Below are positions 1 to 9,833 of a DNA stretch of 64,000 nt, in pieces (within the stretch, counting starts at the first letter, position 1; every line of letters begins with the position of its first letter). Source of the stretch: FEN-299 sp963717945 (GTDB taxonomy: Bacteria; Acidobacteriota; Vicinamibacteria; Vicinamibacterales; Fen-181); NCBI GenBank assembly GCA_963717945.1, contig CAVQXT010000007.1:1116001-1180000 (forward strand), in the 5' to 3' direction. The position numbers and the translations under genes are program-made. The notes below the pieces were generated by a model. The model saw only the letters and a program-made list of their open reading frames with translations. It was not told the DNA's origin and did no database searches.

Positions 1-2
1 CC

Positions 3-584
3 GGGCCCGCCGGCGAAGACGCGCCGAGCGTCCCTCCGGTGACGTGGGAGGCGAAGAGGACCACGCGCCGGTCGGTCCTCGCGGTCGCGCTCGTCGGCGC
101 GGCGCTGCTCGTCTCGGCCGGCCTCGCCGTTCGAGCCGGTTTCGGGCGTCATTCGCCGACGGGACCGGCGCGGCCTTCCCAATCGTCGGCCTCGTCCCCC
201 CACTCCAGTCCGCGGGACGCGGACGTCGAGCTCCCGCCGGGCGCCGGTCGGCAGGCCACCGCGAAGGCCGCTCCACCGCCCGCCGTCGTGCGGGGGCCAG
301 CGGCCGAATCGTTCCCTGCCGTCCACCTGCACGTGCTCGGAAGCTGCACGGGGCGGCTTGTCGTGACCGCGACCGGTGTGTCATTTGTTCCCGACACGAG
401 CAAGGACGGCTTCACCCTCAAGTACCAGGCGTTCAGGTACGCGCTTTCAGGCGACGTGCTCACCGTCAAATCCGACGCGAGGACGTACCGCTTCAAGGCG
501 GCCGGAGACCTGGGTGCGGTGAAGGACCGGGCGCAGCTTCAGAAGGTGGTCGACAGCATCACACGCCGGTCGCGGGCACGCTGA
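3..584 (+). CDS. partial protein, membrane-anchored with C-terminal beta-rich domain
   Basis: The frame is open from base 3 with no stop, so the gene probably starts outside the window. If GTG 39 were used the product would be 181 residues. Counting from that GTG, a basic stretch (KRTTRR) precedes a hydrophobic segment at about residues 13-33, then a Ser/Pro/Ala-rich linker to about residue 85. A compact C-terminal domain of alternating hydrophobic residues follows (HLHVLGSCTGRLVV, then TRYRF-like strands), suggesting a small beta domain. The layout of cytoplasmic part, one membrane helix and outer domain fits a longer sensor or kinase-like protein cut by the window edge. I do not recognise the family and no function is assigned. 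Confidence 0.5.
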   Translation, partial: GPAGEDAPSVPPVTWEAKRTTRRSVLAVALVGAALLVSAGLAVRAGFGRHSPTGPARPSQSSASSPHSSPRDADVELPPGAGRQATAKAAPPPAVVRGPAAESFPAVHLHVLGSCTGRLVVTATGVSFVPDTSKDGFTLKYQAFRYALSGDVLTVKSDARTYRFKAAGDLGAVKDRAQLQKVVDSITRRSRAR

Positions 585-756
585 GCCAGTGTCATCACTC
601 GCTGACTTCGGGACGGCAGCCGCTGGTGATGCTCGCCGGTGCATCCGCCGATAAGTGGAAAGACGGCGGGTTTTGCACCCGGCGGCCGGCAACGGAACCT
701 GGCCAAACGTGTCGAAAAGGTGCCTGACCCCATCCAGCGGCCCGGATTAGATTGCG

Positions 757-2952
757 ATGCCACACCCTCCAGTCGAGCGGCGTGTGCCGGATGACGCGGG
801 TCCGATTGATCCGCCCGCGCAGGCGGCTCTTCCTCCGGTTGCCGCCGAGCAATTCCTCCAGCTCCTGGCCCGAGCCGTCCACAAGTTCCGGACCTACCCG
901 TCCGACAGCCCCTTCTGCGTCGAGGCGGTGTTGGCGGCGCGGCAGGGCCTGGCCTCGATTGACGGGCTCGAATACCTGGACGCGCGCGTCACGAGGCGGG
1001 AACTGATCGTCGACAATTCCGGCCTCGGCGCGGGCACCGTGATCGAGCGGGAGCTTGCGCTCCAGCTGCACCGGGCGTCGGTCGGACGGCTCCGCATCCA
1101 CTGTGACGCCACCCACACGGAACTGGCCCAGTTCTGCTGGGCCCTGATTCAAACCCAGCGGGACGGAGAAGCCTCGCTGCCGGACCTGCTCATCGAGCAG
1201 GGCGTCGAACACATCGAAGCGGATACGACGCTCCGGCCGGAGATCGTCGAGATACGCGGGGATGCCGGCACGATCTCCGATACGGTCCATCGAGAGCGCG
1301 TTCGTCGTGCCGCCCTCTCGACGACGAGCGGGGCCGCCCACCATCTGTATCCGCCGGACAGGGGCTGGGTCCGTGTCGATCCGACTTCCCCATTCTCCTC
1401 GGTGTCGTTGTCGGAGCTGGCGATTCTCGTCGAGGATCCCGCCGCCCTGGCGGCCATCCTGGCGCGGCTCGGTGGGGAGAATCCCGCGCTCGACGGCGGC
1501 GGACCGCCCCTCGAGCGGAAATTCGGCGACCTGGCGACCGTGTTCGCGAGCCTCGACCCGAACCTCGCCAGGGTCATGTTCACCCGGCTTTCGAGAGCCG
1601 TGCTCGGGCTCGAGCCACAGGCTCGCACGCGGCTGCTGAAGGACACCGTTCTCCCGGGCCTGCTCGACGGCCGGCCGGAAGGTTCGATCCTCGAGGATTT
1701 TCCCGACGTCGAACTGGCCGACGCGTTGAGCCTCCTGCTCGACCTCGAGACGGCGTCGCCCGAGGTGCTGAACGTCGCCTTGACGAGGCTGGACCTGCCG
1801 GCCGACCGTCAGCAGGCGGTATTGCCGCTTCTCAATGACCGGATCCTCGCGCGCGACCCGTGGCCCAGCGCGACCGCCGGGACCCAGGCCAACCAGGCGC
1901 TTGTCGGCTACGCGCGACGGCTCATTGAAATCCGCCACGACCAGGCCAAGGGCTTCGCGGACTTCTCGGCATTCGACGTGTCGATGGACGCGTCGACGCT
2001 GGCCTCGGTGGAGACGATACGCGAGGTTGCCGGGAAGACGGATCTTCTCGACCAGCAGCTCCGATGCCTGTGCAGCCTGATTCGCCTGGAGCCCCACGCC
2101 GACCGCGTCCAGACCTTCCTCACCGCGTTGACGCCGCTGCTGGCGGATCTCGAGCGGCGAGGGCGGCCGGAAGCCGGCTTGAACTGGCTCCTCACGCTGC
2201 GTGGGATCGCCGTCGCGACGGAGCCGAGGCGACCGGAAGTCGCCAGGTGCGTGGGCGCGGCGATCCAGAGCCTGTTCACGAGGGAACGGGCCGCGTGGCT
2301 GGTCGAAATGCATCACGGAGAGCCCGAGGCCCGGTCGATCGCAGCCGGGTACGTCAACGCCCTGGCGCCCGACGTCGCGCCGGTCTTCGCCGCGCTGCTC
2401 GACGATCGGCGCCTGCAAGCGAGCCTTCCGTCACTGGCCGACCTGGTCTGCGACCACGCCGCGGCGCTGGCGCCCGGACTGGTGACCCAACTCGGGCATA
2501 CGAGCCCGGCGGCCACGCGAGTGATCCTCCGCGTCCTGGGAAGCGCAGGCGGAGCCCACGAAGAACTTGTCGCCGGTTACCTGGCCGACGAGGACGCGAT
2601 GCTCAGGCGCGAGGCGTTGGAAGCCCTGGTCCGGATGGAGACACCCCAGGCCGCCCGCATCGTGACCCATCAGATCGTCGAGCCGGGCAACCCGCTGCTG
2701 AACACCGCCGTCGAAGCCCTGTGGCGATTCCCATCCCCGCTCGTCGCCGCGCAGCTTCGGACGATCCTGCGGCGGGACGACTTCGTCGTGCACAATCCCG
2801 AGATCGTCATTCGAATGCTGAACCGCGCCGACGCCGACCTCGCCAGAGGAATCGAGACGGAGCTCCGGCATCTCGCGTCCCTTCGCCGGCGCTTCTGGCG
2901 CCCGGCGCTCATGCGTGTGGGATTCACCGCACGCCAGTTGCTCTCGTCATGA
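757..2952 (+). CDS. large protein with HEAT-like C-terminus, coupled to HD-GYP gene
   Basis: This encodes 731 residues with no signal peptide or membrane helix, so it is probably cytoplasmic. Residues 30-140 resemble the start of the next gene's product: both have an L-x2-L..K-x2-R-x-YP-x2-hP pattern and a later EL-x2-F/L-x4-L pattern, so they share an N-terminal module. The last 250 residues are helical repeats with HEAT-like spacing (for example EALVRMETPQAARIV and VEALWRFPSPLVAAQL). The stop overlaps the next ATG as ATGA, which implies translational coupling and joint function. HEAT-like solenoids usually bind partner proteins, so an adaptor role in a c-di-GMP-related complex is an inference. 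The exact function is unknown. Confidence 0.75.
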   Translation: MPHPPVERRVPDDAGPIDPPAQAALPPVAAEQFLQLLARAVHKFRTYPSDSPFCVEAVLAARQGLASIDGLEYLDARVTRRELIVDNSGLGAGTVIERELALQLHRASVGRLRIHCDATHTELAQFCWALIQTQRDGEASLPDLLIEQGVEHIEADTTLRPEIVEIRGDAGTISDTVHRERVRRAALSTTSGAAHHLYPPDRGWVRVDPTSPFSSVSLSELAILVEDPAALAAILARLGGENPALDGGGPPLERKFGDLATVFASLDPNLARVMFTRLSRAVLGLEPQARTRLLKDTVLPGLLDGRPEGSILEDFPDVELADALSLLLDLETASPEVLNVALTRLDLPADRQQAVLPLLNDRILARDPWPSATAGTQANQALVGYARRLIEIRHDQAKGFADFSAFDVSMDASTLASVETIREVAGKTDLLDQQLRCLCSLIRLEPHADRVQTFLTALTPLLADLERRGRPEAGLNWLLTLRGIAVATEPRRPEVARCVGAAIQSLFTRERAAWLVEMHHGEPEARSIAAGYVNALAPDVAPVFAALLDDRRLQASLPSLADLVCDHAAALAPGLVTQLGHTSPAATRVILRVLGSAGGAHEELVAGYLADEDAMLRREALEALVRMETPQAARIVTHQIVEPGNPLLNTAVEALWRFPSPLVAAQLRTILRRDDFVVHNPEIVIRMLNRADADLARGIETELRHLASLRRRFWRPALMRVGFTARQLLSS

Positions 2953-4370
2953 CCAGCGAATCGCGCCCGCCCGCCACGGCACCGGACTGCGGGGAACAGG
3001 CGGCCATCGACCCGGTCGCCGTGCTTCGCGGCCTGGTTCACGCGTCGAAGCTGACCCGCCTCTATCCGCCGGGCCATCCGATCGTCCAGCAGAAGCTGAC
3101 CGAGCTGGGATCCTCCATCGGAGGCTACCTCCAGAACAATCCCGTTCTGAACATCGACGTCGTGCGCCGAACCGTGCAGCTGGACGGCCTGCCCTTCGAC
3201 GCCGGGGCCGAGCCGGCGCTTGATGACCTGGCGGCCATCGGCATCAACAGCGTCCATTTTCAGCGCGGGCTCGGGCCCGACGAACTCCGCCAGCTCGTGG
3301 AGTTGTTGCGCGAACTGCCCCCGAACGTCACCGGGGGAGAACCCATCGACGCCAGGCTTGCCGATCGCGGCGTCCGTCATGTCAGCCTGGGACGCCTGAT
3401 CCCGCTGGACACGCGGTGGCAGTCACGGCAGTGGCCCGACGGCCCGACGGGTCCCCTCGATCCGGACTACGCCGAGTCCCTGCGCCTGGCGCAGTCGACC
3501 TTCGAAGAGGTTGCCGCCGAAGGTACCGTGCAAGCGGCCGCGGTGCGGGAACTGGTGAATCTCCTGATCTACAAGGTCGCGACCAGCAGCGTGGCGCTCG
3601 CGCAGGTCCTGGCCATCAAGCAGTACGAGAACCTCACCTACTGCCACTCCGTGAATACCGCGATGCTCGCCTTGCTCCTGGGCAAGCAGCTGCGCCTCGG
3701 CGAGGAGACCATAGCGGGCCTGGTCGAGGCCGCGCTCCTGCACGACATCGGAAAGACCGGGATCGCGCTCGAGGTCGTGATGAAGCCCGGGGCGCTCGAC
3801 CCGCGCGAGCGGAAGCTGATCCAGGCGCACACGAAGATCGGCGCGGAGATCCTCGTGAACACCCCGGGCCTGCACGCCCTGACTCCCATGATCTCCCTGG
3901 AGCATCACCGGACGACCAAAGGCGGCGGGTATCCGGACCTTGGCAATGGCGTCGTCCCGCATGTTCTGAGCCAGGTCGTGTCGGTGGCGGACGTCTACGA
4001 GGCCGTCACCGGCGCGCGTCCGTATCGCGAGCCCATGCAGCCGGAGCAGGCCTGCCTGACGCTCGCGCGCGTCGCCGGGGAGTCGCTGAACACGGCCCTG
4101 GTCAAGTCGTTCATCAATGCCGTGACGTTCTTCCCGGTCGGCACCTTCGTGCGGACCTCCGAGAACGAGTTTGGCATCGTCGTCAGGACGACGTCCGGCG
4201 ACGTCATGCACCCGGTCGTCGCAATCATCGACGAAGGGCTCAAGCGGACGGCGCGCGAAGTCGATACCAGCGAGCGCGACGCCTCCGGGACCTACCTGCG
4301 CCACATCGCCAAGACCGTCACGCCCGAAGCGTGCGGGCTGGATGCCGCTTCGGTGCTGACGGCGGCCTAG
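2949..4370 (+). CDS. HD-GYP domain phosphodiesterase
   Basis: This encodes 473 residues. ATG 2949 is chosen because it overlaps the upstream stop as ATGA; the same frame runs further upstream only as a shadow of the previous gene. Residues 20-125 repeat the N-terminal module of that gene. The HD-GYP domain covers about residues 185-400, with the metal-binding HD in HDIGKT at 265-266, later H residues in AHTKIGAEIL and EHH, and the GYP signature in GGGYP at about 327-329. The family hydrolyses cyclic di-GMP to pGpG or GMP. There is no receiver or membrane segment, so control probably comes through the N-terminal module or the HEAT-like partner. Confidence 0.9.
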   Translation: MTSESRPPATAPDCGEQAAIDPVAVLRGLVHASKLTRLYPPGHPIVQQKLTELGSSIGGYLQNNPVLNIDVVRRTVQLDGLPFDAGAEPALDDLAAIGINSVHFQRGLGPDELRQLVELLRELPPNVTGGEPIDARLADRGVRHVSLGRLIPLDTRWQSRQWPDGPTGPLDPDYAESLRLAQSTFEEVAAEGTVQAAAVRELVNLLIYKVATSSVALAQVLAIKQYENLTYCHSVNTAMLALLLGKQLRLGEETIAGLVEAALLHDIGKTGIALEVVMKPGALDPRERKLIQAHTKIGAEILVNTPGLHALTPMISLEHHRTTKGGGYPDLGNGVVPHVLSQVVSVADVYEAVTGARPYREPMQPEQACLTLARVAGESLNTALVKSFINAVTFFPVGTFVRTSENEFGIVVRTTSGDVMHPVVAIIDEGLKRTAREVDTSERDASGTYLRHIAKTVTPEACGLDAASVLTAA

Positions 4371-4433
4371 CGCGCCGGGCTGCCAAGCGCGCCTCACCAG
4401 GCAGCACGGCTCGTCGAGCGGCGCGGAGACCGC

Positions 4434-4462
4434 TTGCCTGAGCCGCGCAACTGCGGGACAAT
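4434..4462 (+). promoter_or_regulatory. candidate sigma70 promoter of M28 peptidase gene
   Basis: TTGCCT at 4434-4439 and GACAAT at 4457-4462 are separated by 17 bases and lie 89 bases before ATG 4552. Both hexamers differ from consensus, so the call is moderate. Confidence 0.4.
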
Positions 4463-4551
4463 CCGGCCGGTCGGACCCGGCGCGCCGCCGTCAACGGCGC
4501 GCGCCCGGTTCTGAAGCCGGCTCCACACGCCGCAAGTGGTGAGAATCAGCC

Positions 4552-6738
4552 ATGAAGAAGCTGTTCGCGCTGGTCGTCTCTGCCTTCCTGGTCGGCGCCG
4601 CGCCGGCCCAGCGTTTCACCGGGTACACCGACAAGTCGGCAGACAGGGAGCGTGAGGTCGAACAGACGCTCAAGTCCCTGCCGTCGCCGGAGCGGGTGCG
4701 CCAGTTCCACCGGTATCTCACCGCGGAACCGCACCCGGCCGGGTCCGAGCGCAATAACGAACTCGCGCGCTACGTCGCCGCGGAGTGGAAGCGACAGGGA
4801 TGGCAGGATGTCAGCATCCATCGCTACGACGTGTACGACTCCACCCCCCGCCAGGTCGCGGTGGAGATGGTCGAGCCGGTCCGCTACACCGCGGGGTTGC
4901 GCGAAGCCCCCTACGACGTCGATCCGGACACGAAGAATCCGCGCGTGAGCCGCGGCTACCTGGCCATGTCGGCGTCGGGCGAGGTGACGGCGCCGCTGGT
5001 GTACGCGCGCGGCGGCAACCCCGAGGACTACGACCTGCTCGAGAAGAACGGCATCGACGTCCGCGGCAAGATTGTCATCGTCCGCTACTCGAACCCCTAC
5101 AGCTACCGCGGGTTCAAGGCGCTGACGGCGGAGCGTCGCGGCGCCGCGGCGCTCATCATCTATTCCGATCCGGCGGAGGACGGCTACAAGCAGGGCGCGG
5201 TGTTCCCCGACGGTCCGTGGGGCCCGGAGACTCACTTCCAGCGCGGCGCCATCACCTACGACTTCATCGTCCCCGGCGACCCGCTCACGCCCGGCTGGGC
5301 GTCGACGAAGGACGCGCGGCGGATCAAGCCCGAGGACGCCCTGTCGGTGCCGAAGATCATGGCGGCGGTGCTGTCGTGGCACGACGCGAAGCCGCTGCTC
5401 GAGCAGATGGACGGAGCCGAGGCGCCGAAGGACTGGCAGGGCGGCCTTCCCATCACCTACCGCCTCGGCGGCGGGCGGGTGAAGGTCCACCTCAAGGTGG
5501 ACATGGACAACCGCGTCAAGCCGTACTACGTGGTGGAGGCCCGCCTGCGTGGCACCGAACTCGCCGACGAGTGGGTGCTCCTCGGCAATCACCGCGACGC
5601 GTGGGAGTTCGGCGGCGTCGATCCGTCGAGCGGCACCGCGTCCATGCTGGAGCTGACCCGGGCCCTTGGTGAGATGGCGAAGAAAGGGATCCGCCCGCGG
5701 CGGAGCATCATCGCCTGCAGCTGGGACGGCGAGGAGGTCGGCCTGACCGGCTCCACCGAGTGGGGCGAGCAGTTCGCCCCGGACCTCAAGCGAAAGCTCG
5801 TCGCCTACATCAACGTCGATTCCTCGGCGTCCGGCCCGGCGTTCCAGGCCAGCGCGGTCGGCTCGCTGGCGCCGTTGCTCGTCGAGGTCAGCCGCTCGCT
5901 CGACGATCCGTCCGGCGCGTCGCTCTACGAGGCGTGGAAGAAGTCGGCGGCCGAGGACACGTCGCGATTCGCGGCCACCGGCGGCGGCGAGCGCAAGGCC
6001 GCGGTGGACGACGACTCGCTGGTGGACACACGCATCGGCAGTGGTTCGGATCACACCGTGTTTCTGAACGCGCTCGGCCGGCCGGTCGTCGGGCTGAGCT
6101 TCGACGGGCCGTACGGCGTCTATCACTCGATGTACGACGACTATTACTGGATCAATCACTTCGGCGATCCCGGCTACCGCTATCACACGCTGATGTCGAA
6201 GTTCTGGGGCGTGCTGGCGCTGCGATTGGCCAACGCCGATGTGCTGCCTTTCGACTTCGGCTTCTACGGCCGCGACATCGGGACGTTCCTGAACGAGCTG
6301 TGCGGCGCAGGGGACCCGGCCCGTGGGGCTGCAAGCCGGACGACTGGCGGGTGCCGGGCCGGAGATCTGGATCTCGGCCCCGCGATCGCCGCCGCCGGGG
6401 AGTTTGCCGGCGCGGGGCGCGCGTTGAAGCAGGCCATCGAGACGGCGCTCGCCGCCGGCCCGCTCGATCCGAAGAAGGCCGCCGCGCTCAACCGGCGCAT
6501 CATGGACGTGGAGTCGAACTGGCTGTCCCCGGAAGGGATTCCGGGCCGCCCGTGGTTCAAGCACATGATCTACGCGGCGCGCTACACCTACGCCCACCTG
6601 GAGCTGCCCGGCGTCACCGAGGCCGTCGAGAAACAGGATTGGAAGACGGCCCGCGAGCAGACGGATCGGCTGGTGGGTGCGCTGGCCCGGAACACGGCGC
6701 TCCTGCGCGACGCGCTGGCCGACCTGGAGCGACGCTGA
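4552..6738 (+). CDS. M28 family peptidase, glutamate carboxypeptidase II type
   Basis: This encodes 728 residues with an N-terminal signal peptide (MKKLFALVVSAFLVGAAPA), so it is exported. The architecture is that of glutamate carboxypeptidase II and transferrin-receptor-like proteins: a protease-associated insert (about residues 140-260, with RGKIVIVRYSN), the M28 zinc peptidase core, and a helical dimerisation domain at the C-terminus. Zinc and catalytic residues are visible as H347 in GNHRDAW, the D of VDPSSGT, E394-E395 in WDGEEVG, the D of INVDSSASG and a late H in YHSMYDDY. These enzymes trim C-terminal residues from peptides. It precedes another secreted peptidase, which suggests a role in scavenging protein. 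A Gly/Ala-rich stretch near residues 583-625 is poorly conserved-looking but stays in frame. Confidence 0.9.
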   Translation: MKKLFALVVSAFLVGAAPAQRFTGYTDKSADREREVEQTLKSLPSPERVRQFHRYLTAEPHPAGSERNNELARYVAAEWKRQGWQDVSIHRYDVYDSTPRQVAVEMVEPVRYTAGLREAPYDVDPDTKNPRVSRGYLAMSASGEVTAPLVYARGGNPEDYDLLEKNGIDVRGKIVIVRYSNPYSYRGFKALTAERRGAAALIIYSDPAEDGYKQGAVFPDGPWGPETHFQRGAITYDFIVPGDPLTPGWASTKDARRIKPEDALSVPKIMAAVLSWHDAKPLLEQMDGAEAPKDWQGGLPITYRLGGGRVKVHLKVDMDNRVKPYYVVEARLRGTELADEWVLLGNHRDAWEFGGVDPSSGTASMLELTRALGEMAKKGIRPRRSIIACSWDGEEVGLTGSTEWGEQFAPDLKRKLVAYINVDSSASGPAFQASAVGSLAPLLVEVSRSLDDPSGASLYEAWKKSAAEDTSRFAATGGGERKAAVDDDSLVDTRIGSGSDHTVFLNALGRPVVGLSFDGPYGVYHSMYDDYYWINHFGDPGYRYHTLMSKFWGVLALRLANADVLPFDFGFYGRDIGTFLNELCGAGDPARGAASRTTGGCRAGDLDLGPAIAAAGEFAGAGRALKQAIETALAAGPLDPKKAAALNRRIMDVESNWLSPEGIPGRPWFKHMIYAARYTYAHLELPGVTEAVEKQDWKTAREQTDRLVGALARNTALLRDALADLERR

Positions 6739-6854
6739 ATCGCGCCGCCTCGAGATGCAGCTGCGGCTCGGGTAGGGAGAGGTTCTGCCCTGCGGTCTGC
6801 CGTAGAATGGCCGGCAGGCGGCAATTGGCCGGACACGAGGCGTGGAGGTGGAGC

Positions 6855-8981
6855 ATGAGGGCATGGCGTGCCGTCGGGGCCGCGGTGGTGGCGGTGTTGC
6901 TGCTGGCGGCGGGCGCCGGGGCGCAGGAGTTCTCGCTCAACGACGCCATGTCGTTCCCGTTCGTCAGCGAGCTGACCAGCGCGCGGGCGGCGGACCGGAT
7001 CGCCTGGGTGCGGATCGTGGGCGGCGTGCGCAACGTCTGGGTGGCGGATGGCCCCGGCTTCGTGCCACGGCAGGTGACCCGGTTCACCGACGACGACGGC
7101 CAGGAGTTGACGCAGGTCACGCTGTCTGCCGACGGCTCGATCCTCGTGTTCGTGCGAGGCGGGGACCACGACGCCAACTGGCCGGCGAAGGGCGGCCTGC
7201 AGCCGGACCCGACGTCGAGCCCGGTCGAGCCGAAGGTGATGCTGTGGACGGCGGACCCCGCCGGCGTCAGACGCGCCGCTCCGCTGGTGGAGGGCGATGC
7301 CCCGGCTGTGTCCGCCAAGGGAGTTCTCGCCTACCTGAAGGACGACAAGGTCTGGACCGTCAAGCTCGATGGCACGGACGCCCGGCGCCTGTTCTTCGAC
7401 CGCGGCAAGGACCGGGACCTCGCCTGGTCGCCCGACGGCAGCAGGCTCGCCTTCGTGTCCGGCCGCGACGACCACTCGTTTGTCGGCGTCTACACCGCGG
7501 AGAGCGAACCGATCACGTGGCTGGCCCCTTCGACCGGGTACGACATCTCACCCGTCTGGTCGCCTGACGGGACGCGCATCGCCTTCGTGCGTCTGCCCGG
7601 GCACGGTGGTCCGCCTGAGCCGCTGCTGAAGCCGACACCGCATCCGTGGGCGATCTGGACGGCAGACGCGTTCACGGGCGCGGGCCGGCCGGCCTGGAGG
7701 AGCCCCGAGACACTGCGTGGCTCGTTCCCCGACGTCGCGGGAGGGGCCAATCTGCACTGGGCGCAGGGCGGCAGGCTGACGTTCCTGGCGACGACCGACA
7801 ACTGGCCGCACCTGTACGCGGTCGCCGAGACCGGCGGGGAAGCGCGTCTGCTGACGCCGGGCGAGTTCATGGTCGAAGACGTGTCACTCTCGCGCGACGG
7901 CGGGACGCTCGTCTACTCGGCCAACACCGGCAACAGTCCGGGCGACGACGACCGCCGTCACCTGTTCCGCGTGTCGGTCGGCGGCGGGGCACCGGTGCAA
8001 CTGACCAGCGGCGAGAGCCTCGAATGGGGCCCGGCGGCGCTGTCAGGTACCTTCGCATTCGTGAGTGCGGATGCCAGGCGGCCGGGTTCAACCGCAGTAG
8101 CGGACCTGACCGCGCCGCGGCCGCGCATCCTCGACGGCCAGTCCGCCCCGCCGGAATTCGCGGGGCCGCGCTTCGTTGTCCCGAAGCAGGTCACCTTCCG
8201 CGCGGCCGACGGCCTGCTCATCCACGGGCAACTGTTCCAGCGCGAGGACGGCGCCGCCCGGAAGCCGGGCGTCGTCTTCGTCCACGGCGGACCGCCCCGG
8301 CAGATGATGCTGGGCTGGTCGTACATGCGTTATTACAGCAACGCCTACGCGATGAACCAGTACCTGGCCGCGCACGGCTTCGTCGTCTTGTCGGTCAACT
8401 ACCGGCTGGGCATCGGCTACGGCTACGACTTTCAGCATCCCGAGCACGCCGGCCCGGCGGGGTCGTCGGAATACCAGGATGTCGTGGCGGGCGGACGATT
8501 CCTGCAACAGGCCGCGGGGGTGGACCCGGCGCGGATCGGCATCTGGGGCGGTTCGTACGGCGGGCTGCTGACGGCGCTGGGCCTCGCGCGCAACTCGGAC
8601 CTGTTCCAGGCGGGCGTGGACCTGCACGGGGTCCACGACTGGCCGGCCGACGTCGCCGGCGAGATGGAGGACCTGAAAGGACGTTTCGAGAAGGGCGATC
8701 GCGCCGATGCCCTTGCCGTCGCCTGGCACGCGTCTCCGGTCGCCGACGTCGAGCACTGGACGTCGCCGGTGCTGCTGATCCACGGCGACGACGACCGGAA
8801 CGTCCCGTTCAACCAGACCGTGGACCTGGCGCGACGCCTGCAGGCCCGGGGCGTCGCGTATGAGGAACTGGTGCTGCCCGACGAGATACACGACTTCCTC
8901 CGCCACGCGAGCTGGCTGAGGGCCTACGCCGCCGCCGCCGAATTCTTCACCCGCAAGCTGGCGGCGCCGGGCGCGAAGTAG
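6855..8981 (+). CDS. S9 family prolyl oligopeptidase-type peptidase
   Basis: This encodes 708 residues. ATG 6855 has GGAGGTGGAG just upstream, and the frame before it is a shadow of the previous gene. It begins with a signal peptide ending near AGAGAQ. Residues 60-420 form a beta-propeller with PD40/TolB-like blades (LAWSPDGSRLAFVS, SPVWSPDGTRIAFV). The alpha/beta hydrolase domain follows, with nucleophile S567 in GGSYGG, D647 in HGDDDRNVP and H679 in DEIHDF, a complete triad. The family covers dipeptidyl and acylaminoacyl peptidases that act on short peptides. It follows the M28 gene by 116 bases and may form a secreted peptidase pair with it. Confidence 0.92.
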   Translation: MRAWRAVGAAVVAVLLLAAGAGAQEFSLNDAMSFPFVSELTSARAADRIAWVRIVGGVRNVWVADGPGFVPRQVTRFTDDDGQELTQVTLSADGSILVFVRGGDHDANWPAKGGLQPDPTSSPVEPKVMLWTADPAGVRRAAPLVEGDAPAVSAKGVLAYLKDDKVWTVKLDGTDARRLFFDRGKDRDLAWSPDGSRLAFVSGRDDHSFVGVYTAESEPITWLAPSTGYDISPVWSPDGTRIAFVRLPGHGGPPEPLLKPTPHPWAIWTADAFTGAGRPAWRSPETLRGSFPDVAGGANLHWAQGGRLTFLATTDNWPHLYAVAETGGEARLLTPGEFMVEDVSLSRDGGTLVYSANTGNSPGDDDRRHLFRVSVGGGAPVQLTSGESLEWGPAALSGTFAFVSADARRPGSTAVADLTAPRPRILDGQSAPPEFAGPRFVVPKQVTFRAADGLLIHGQLFQREDGAARKPGVVFVHGGPPRQMMLGWSYMRYYSNAYAMNQYLAAHGFVVLSVNYRLGIGYGYDFQHPEHAGPAGSSEYQDVVAGGRFLQQAAGVDPARIGIWGGSYGGLLTALGLARNSDLFQAGVDLHGVHDWPADVAGEMEDLKGRFEKGDRADALAVAWHASPVADVEHWTSPVLLIHGDDDRNVPFNQTVDLARRLQARGVAYEELVLPDEIHDFLRHASWLRAYAAAAEFFTRKLAAPGAK

Positions 8982-8991
8982 GGGAGTCCCG

Positions 8992-9099
8992 AGGCAGCCA
9001 CATGGCGATGGCGTCGGGTTCGAGCAACGCGGGGTAGACGCGTTCGGGCGACGCCCGAAGCACGCGGTGGAGCCGCACGGTGTTGGTCGTCGTGGGCAT
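8992..9099 (-). pseudogene. 5' remnant of an SRPBCC (AHSA1-type) gene
   Basis: The minus strand from ATG 9099 encodes MPTTTNTVRLHRVL, then RASPERVY and an AIAMWLP segment. These are the first 36 residues of SRPBCC/activator-of-Hsp90-like proteins, which normally run to about 150 residues. Similarity stops near 8992, eleven bases from the stop codon of the S9 peptidase, and the frame then reads unrelated residues. The rest of the gene appears to have been lost by deletion. The family assignment rests on memory of the conserved N-terminus. Confidence 0.6.
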
Positions 9100-9149
9100 G
9101 GGGGGGTGCCCCTCACTGATTCCATGTGACTGCGTCACGAGCATGGGCA

Positions 9150-9350
9150 GGCCCTGACCCATGAAAGCGGCCTCTGCGGAGCACGGCGCCGCGCGCGGCG
9201 GCCGCAGCCATCGAACGCCACGTCTCGGGTCTGCCGCTTCGCAAAGCGGCCCCTCCATCGTGGAACGGTCGGGGCAGGTTTACGCTTTGCTTCGGGCAGA
9301 TCCCTGCGACGCGGCATAGGGCCGATCGGGCCGCCGTGCTGCGGCGCCTT
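9150..9350 (-). repeat. dispersed repeat, copy 1 (inverted relative to copy at 28495)
   Basis: About 200 bases match 28495-28695 in inverse orientation with few changes. The core at 9227-9304 is bounded by imperfect 22-base inverted ends: GGGTCTGCCGCTTCGC at the left, and the complement of GGGATCTGCCCGAAGC at the right. No transposase lies nearby. It resembles a MITE- or REP-type non-autonomous element. Open frames across it encode a low-complexity, Arg-rich peptide and are not taken as genes. Confidence 0.7.
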
Positions 9351-9833
9351 GTTCTGCGCGCGGCTCAACGCGAGGCGCCGCGATTCCTGGGTTCGCCGAA
9401 CTGCGGGCGCCTCGTCCTCGCGGTCCGGCTCACGATTCCGAATCGCGGGCGCTTGCGCTGGACGTTGAAGCGAAGGAACCCCCGCTCGCCATGCGTGCTG
9501 CCTGGACGCCTCGCGCCTCAACGCGCTTCAGCGCCACTACAACGGGCTTGCACTCGTATCATGAGAGCGCGAGAACTAACACGCCCGAGCCGATTCCAGG
9601 ACGCCCGCGGGCCCGTGCCGCGGCGTCGCCTTCACACTTGCCCATGCGCTCCCGCTCGCGGCGGCCGCCGGTTTCGCGGACACAGGCCGGACAGTTGCCG
9701 GGCGCGGGTTGAGTGCGATCCTCGAGAAGCGGGAAGCGGCGTCGTGATCACCTAGAGCAACATGGAGGCAGGTGCACCCTTGGGGCGTTGCGCCTGGCGC
9801 GGAACTCGGGGCGACCCCGAGCGTCGAAGTAAC

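Noticed and set aside
719..731. GGTGCCTGACCCC word resembling REP sequences linked to RAYT transposases
   Set aside because: A single copy without a pair or hairpin in this window, so it is not enough to call.
9336..9755. Open frame of 139 codons
   Set aside because: Arg/Pro/Ser-rich composition and no domain; overlaps repeat sequence, so probably a shadow of GC-rich DNA.
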